From Acanthaster planci (taxonomy: Eukaryota; Echinodermata; Asteroidea; Valvatida; Acanthasteridae), in NCBI RefSeq assembly GCF_001949145.1, contig NW_019091368.1, positions 3,925,007 to 3,989,006 of the forward strand: a DNA stretch of 64,000 nt. Direction: 5' to 3'. Positions within the stretch are counted from its first letter, which is position 1, and every line of letters starts with the position of its first letter. The notes beneath the pieces are model-generated. The model did no database searches, was not told where the DNA came from, and saw nothing but the letters and a program-made list of their open reading frames with translations. The translations under genes and the position numbers were made by a program. Shown here piece after piece: positions 60,101 to 64,000 of this stretch.

Positions 60101-63100
60101 CCTCTCACCATCTGATTATTAGCCATGAGCCAATCCCACTGGCCCAGCCAGAACTTGCCCTACAGAAATGATCACCCAATGGCTTCTGCCTTCTTGAGGG
60201 AATACTTGGGCAGGGAAAGGATAAATTTACTGGTTCTCAGTCTATGTTACTTCACCTCTCTCTCTTGACATGTTCACGCACCTTCAGGGTTTGGTCCACC
60301 GTTTTCCAGTCTCTGCTCAGGGCGTTGACCCTGAAGAGTGTTGTCACGATGACTGGGGTACCGGTGCCAGTCAGAAGCCGCTTAGCGATCAGATCAGCTG
60401 CGCTGTTGGAAGGGGCGCAGGCCAAAATGCGGCTGCTGGGCAGATTTTTGTAAACCTATGAGATATTCAATGGAGCACACAGAAGCAACTTTAGTGTATT
60501 GAAGTTGAATGAGCCATTTTGGTAATTTCAAAAAGCCAAGGTCTTTCGGGAACAAAGTGCATGCGAGTCAGTGTATAGCTCTACGCTGACAGCAAGAGAC
60601 TATCAATCACACACCTAGCTGTTCCCCGAATAGCCTCATACCGAGCATGCGGTGTTGGAATACTAAACTGGCTCCTCAGAAAAAAAGAAAAAAGAATTAA
60701 AATAGATGTTTATGCAAATATGCTATTGTTTATTTTTCACTCTTTGTTGGCAGAAAGTGACATGATTATTTTACTTTAAAAAAACGGGCAAACAACGTTG
60801 TGAAAAGTTGAAAAATGATATTTTATTATGAATTAAATGATTCTCAAGAGCCAAACATTTGAGCTTAATAAAACTCAATTCAATAAAAACCACACAAAAT
60901 CTCTTTAACTTTGCATAAGTGCAGAAACAAACCCTTTTCAGCCGTTTGTTCTGTCAATTACCTGTTGATTACTTTCTACACATGTAATCTCTCTGCACCA
61001 AGTTCACAAAGGTCACAGATTCAAGTCTGATCTTTCTCAAGGGTGTATTTTGGGCTTTCTAAGATAAAGTTCTACCTGCTTGATGGCCTCAACAATGGTA
61101 ACAGTCTTGCCGGTGCCTGGAGGTCCAAACACCAGATATGGAGCTGGGCGAGAGGTTCCTTGTAGAATATGCTGGATGGCCTTGACTTGCTCTGTATTTG
61201 AGGCTAGCTTCTGGTCATATAGACTGTGAGCAAACTGACTGTGAATGTAAGACACATAAGACAGTACTTCTGATTCAATTTCTTACAGGTACTAATTGGT
61301 CCGTGCTTCCTCAACTGTTGTCAACTTTGCACAAACTGCATATAACATGGACTTGCAGCCATGGCGATGCCAGGCGCCACTAGAAACGTTGTCAAAATAT
61401 AATTTTCTTTTCAGAAATTTCCGTTATGCTATAAATGAGAATTGAAAATTGCATCTCAACACCCCCATTCACTCACCGTCTAACCTAAGATTAACTTATA
61501 ACAATCGTAAATCACAAGACTGTCACTGATGTGACAACAGAACATCAAATGTTTTGAAATGTAAATTACGTGACTTTGAATTTTTATCATGGAAAGCTCC
61601 ATTCTGATAAAGACACTGCCCATTCTGACTGTCAGTTAATTCCGGACCATTTCAAGTGAAAAGGGGATATATTTTGTATATATATACAAATTCACAGGTA
61701 TGAATAAACCTTGTCAAGTCAAAGATCCTCTTTTTTCAATCAAAATCCACATAAGCTCATGGCCCAGGGGATGCTCGAAGCTTATTTTCCTTAGAGTGCA
61801 CTGATTAATTAATGGCCTTATCAGCTATAACAAGCACATTTTCAGCAATAAAAAAGGCATCTTGGTCACATGGTGGCTTAATAGGTACTGGCCATAAAGG
61901 TTTTTTAAAGTATCCAACTTGTAAAATGAAGCAATCGATGCACGCCAATACCTTTCATTGGTCAGGGAGCAAAGCAGGGGTTTCACTCCAGGGGATTCGG
62001 GAAATAGCACGCTCTGGATGTCAGGATGCTTGGGTGCCTCTTCCAAAGCAAAATGCTGCAGGCGGAGGGGAAAGCGATTGAAGGTAAACTCGATGTCGAC
62101 CTTGATCCCATTGGCATAGCGGTTTAAGAACCTGGAATACAAAGATTTGTTTTAAAAAAGGAAAAATGTAAAACACTACCGAGAATATTACAGCTCCAGA
62201 CCTACGTACCTACACCTGTAAAATGTGTTTCTTGACATAACCACTTTGCGTCAGAGGACAGATAAAAACGATCTGTCTGTCTGCATGCACAGGCATAGCT
62301 GGCAAGTCTTAACATACTAATCCCACGTTTGCTTTGTAAAGACACACATAGTTTGAGAAGTATGCAGGATCAAGCGTTGAACTTGAACTTAGTGGCTGTA
62401 CATGGCTTGTTGTGGTAGCATATATCGCTCTGTGGGTGCACCTTAAGAGTGTTATAGCAAGACTGTCGTAAGAAATATCGTACAAATACTGTTCAAATGA
62501 CTTTTTGGCATTTGGCTATACATCAAAAGTTGGCAGCCCTATCTTGCCTTTTTTTTAAATTGAAATTTCCGGCCAAAAATAATGCCATTACCAAGTGATT
62601 AAAATGGCATAGAACTTTCCTGCTCAGCAGCACATTGAAAATAACCCCTATGGGCTGACAGCCAGAACTACATGTAATTTGAACATTCATCGGCTATGGC
62701 TAGGATTAGTGCACAGGTATGGAAAGTGGCTTCACTTGCTAGCCAGTGGTTACATAGGTGAATATGTTATTTTCAGTTGCAGCCACAACATCTAGACACA
62801 GGCTGAGAACAGCCATGGGCGTTGAGTTGTCCTGTAATTATGACATTATATACAGGTCACACATTACAAAACCAATGCACACTCGTAAAGTTGCTGCATA
62901 CCCATGCAGGAGATCCAGACAAATTGGCCTTCAAGGTGCAAAGCAACCAACAGCGGCAGATCCAGCATTTAAGGAAAAGGGAGCTCCCAGAATTCACAAA
63001 ATGGGGGCACGCTCAATGGAGCTGAGCATGAATGGAAATGGGCCACATTCTGTTAAGACAATTACCAGTCAATAACAAACAAAGAGGTTGGCAAAAACGA

Positions 63101-63565
63101 AACCGCATCTCTTTTAATAAAGAAGTGGAGGTGCCACCAACAAATTTGTCTGTCCTCATAAGGGGCAAAACTGAGTCAACGTTAATTTTGAAGAGCCCAA
63201 CTCACATGGGCAAAATAATGCTGTGAGGTAAGAACACTAACTTGCTCGAGACATTCTACTACCAAAAATCGGAGGTAATATATACTACGAAGTTCATGTC
63301 CATGCTGTGGTTTTAATGGTGAAGATGGCGGGGAGGCAGGGTCAAAGGAACAGGATACAGAGGGTGGTGATGATCGAGGACACTGTTTCTACGTGACGTA
63401 CTCTTTTGAAAAGCCAAGCACCAGCTCCTCCAATTCTACACGGTGGACATAGCCCTTGTAGGTCTTGACCTGCTCGGGGTGTGGATTAGATCTGTCAATC
63501 ACAAAACGGGCAAAGAGGTGGTCCCCCCTCAGAACTGACGGACGATTCTCAGCAAGCCCTGGAAC
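54107..63565 (-). CDS. MOV10: MOV10-type RNA helicase, C-terminal 626 codons (12 exons; 5' part beyond the window)
   Basis: The exons join in consistent phases into a superfamily 1 helicase. Numbering from the first visible residue: [12 protein letters not shown] (about 8-19) and [13 protein letters not shown] mark the MOV10 region before the core. Helicase motifs follow: GPPGTGKT (I, 153-160), [11 protein letters not shown] (Ia), DEAGH (II, 282-286), GDPKQLGP (III, from 314), RNYRSH (IV, 367-372), VEEFQGQE (V, 491-498) and VAVTRAK (VI, from 534). The ending DPEWRSED resembles the MOV10 terminus. MOV10 is a cytoplasmic 5'-to-3' RNA helicase of P-bodies and RISC that acts with UPF1 and restrains retroelements. 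The ending and the [12 protein letters not shown] motif favour MOV10 over MOV10L1. About the N-terminal third is missing at the window edge. The call is very secure. Confidence 0.95.
55170..55288 (-). CDS. MOV10: MOV10, coding exon (after motif VI)
   Basis: The exon encodes [16 protein letters not shown] followed by an acidic stretch ([18 protein letters not shown]). The acceptor is TTCTGTAG and the donor is CTGG|GTAAGA. Confidence 0.9.
55896..55984 (-). CDS. MOV10: MOV10, coding exon with motif VI
   Basis: The exon encodes [20 protein letters not shown] and ends NWNM across a phase-2 GTGAGT donor. Motif VI arginine binds the ATP gamma phosphate in this family. Confidence 0.94.
56644..56823 (-). 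CDS. MOV10: MOV10, coding exon with motif V
   Basis: The exon encodes [20 protein letters not shown] and ends [10 protein letters not shown]. It has 60 codons, in phase 0 at both ends. Confidence 0.95.
57311..57493 (-). CDS. MOV10: MOV10, coding exon (second RecA domain)
   Basis: The exon encodes [20 protein letters not shown] and ends [10 protein letters not shown]. It has 61 codons, in phase 0 at both ends. Confidence 0.95.
57728..57954 (-). CDS. MOV10: MOV10, coding exon with motif IV
   Basis: The exon encodes LSLLERLM then [16 protein letters not shown] and ends GWEKLPQK. The join to the previous exon gives [11 protein letters not shown], where vertebrate MOV10 has HGLGYSLLERL. Confidence 0.93.
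58432..58640 (-). CDS. MOV10: MOV10, coding exon with motifs II and III
   Basis: The exon encodes [20 protein letters not shown] and [20 protein letters not shown]. The donor is GTAGGG. The exon is clearly GC-richer than the introns around it. Confidence 0.95.
59655..59764 (-). CDS. MOV10: MOV10, coding exon
   Basis: The exon encodes [17 protein letters not shown] and [12 protein letters not shown] (completed by the next exon). The donor GTTGGT is non-ideal but is fixed by the phase-2 join that rebuilds AGR. Confidence 0.9.
60010..60150 (-). repeat. Dispersed repeat of the GCCCAAGG type, copy 2
   Basis: Words ACCCATTTATACATTTTGGA, GACAAGTAAAGGTGAAATGG and TTGCCCAAGG match the order at 38440-38523. 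A minus-strand B box (GGTTCGATTCCAGCGG) lies near 60090-60105. It lies in a MOV10 intron. Confidence 0.5.
60282..60455 (-). CDS. MOV10: MOV10, coding exon with motif Ia
   Basis: The exon encodes [20 protein letters not shown] then [15 protein letters not shown]. It has 58 codons, in phase 0 at both ends. Confidence 0.94.
61076..61238 (-). CDS. MOV10: MOV10, coding exon with Walker A (motif I)
   Basis: The exon encodes the Q-motif-like segment [15 protein letters not shown] and then [20 protein letters not shown]. The Lys-Thr of the P-loop are intact, so ATP binding is expected. Confidence 0.96.
61952..62131 (-). CDS. MOV10: MOV10, coding exon before the helicase core
   Basis: The exon encodes [20 protein letters not shown] and [15 protein letters not shown], matching the beta-barrel insert before the core. 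The donor is GAAAG|GTATTG. Confidence 0.93.
63402..63565 (-). CDS. MOV10: MOV10, first visible coding exon
   Basis: The exon encodes [20 protein letters not shown] and [19 protein letters not shown]. The acceptor is CTCTGCAG, so an exon upstream is needed and lies beyond 64000. The donor GTACGT leaves in phase 2. Confidence 0.93.
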
Positions 63566-64000
63566 CTGCAGAGAGTGGGGGAAATGGTGAGGTATGGACA
63601 CTGGCAGGTGATGAGGGCTATGCTCGGGACAAGGAGTGGAATTGGAGCAAAAACTGAAGGAAGAGATGGAAATGCAAAGATTAAAACCCATCTAAGATGA
63701 ACCATGATCAATAGGGAGCAATGACACATGTCATCCTCCAATCCCTGCTAAGAGAATGAGTACCTTCTCTCAGTCATGAAAAGCTAAATAGCGTAATTCC
63801 TAAAACATTAAGGGACAAGTGGCTACTGCATGTATCATTTAGCTCTCAACGCCGTGGCTGTGGGGTTTGATTCCCGACCATGGCCATTTGTAGGTAGAGT
63901 TTATTGATTTCTCCCATACCACAAATTTTTCTCACTCAAATTATCATGCCCAAAAGAGTCTCTGCACACCTTAATTCACCAAATAAGGAGCCCCCCAGTA
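63566..64000. other. MOV10 intron, with a tRNA-like SINE fragment
   Basis: No exon is visible. Near 63840-63900, TAGCTCTCAACGCC and GGGGTTTGATTCCCGACC resemble an A box and a B box of a tRNA-derived SINE on the plus strand. Confidence 0.55.

Noticed and set aside
1-64000. CRISPR array, prokaryotic operon or defence island
   Set aside because: No regularly spaced repeats and no prokaryotic gene organisation; all supported genes are spliced animal genes.

Overview
This is a window of an animal nuclear genome. It has no bacterial gene organisation, and it holds intron-rich genes with GT-AG junctions whose reading phases join exactly. Five protein genes can be supported. The conserved families, the Q50 paired-class homeobox gene with its intron inside the homeodomain, the many palindromic TACATGTA motifs and the dense short inverted-repeat elements suggest a marine invertebrate deuterostome, most likely an echinoderm such as a sea star. 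That assignment is inference; nothing in the window proves the species.

Layout from left to right. (1) On the minus strand, the first coding exon (5921-6115) of an SLMAP-like FHA-domain gene; its remaining exons must lie beyond the left edge. (2) On the plus strand, a complete three-exon Q50 paired-class homeobox gene (12958-14728, 303 codons) with an N-terminal eh1-like motif and TCF/LEF-type sites just upstream. (3) On the plus strand, a three-exon gene for a 399-residue ankyrin-repeat plus coiled-coil protein (20968-27941). (4) On the minus strand, a complete nine-coding-exon SLC41A magnesium transporter (35574-46794, 564 codons) with a 5' leader that carries small upstream ORFs. (5) On the minus strand, the last twelve coding exons (54107-63565, 626 codons) of a MOV10-type RNA helicase; its N-terminal exons lie beyond the right edge.

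The rest, most of the window, is intron and intergenic DNA. It holds many terminal-inverted-repeat and fold-back elements (hAT-like, TTAA-flanked, and several unclassified families), tRNA-related SINE-like sequences, and a nearly identical 385-bp direct repeat pair joined at an unresolved base (N at 51853). The five genes do not form a pathway: they are an FHA/STRIPAK-type scaffold, a transcription factor, an ankyrin protein of unknown role, a Mg2+ transporter and an RNA helicase. I see no CRISPR array, operon or obvious new enzymatic system. The most interesting items are the homeobox gene with its putative Wnt-responsive upstream region, the unassigned ankyrin gene, and the inverted-repeat families.
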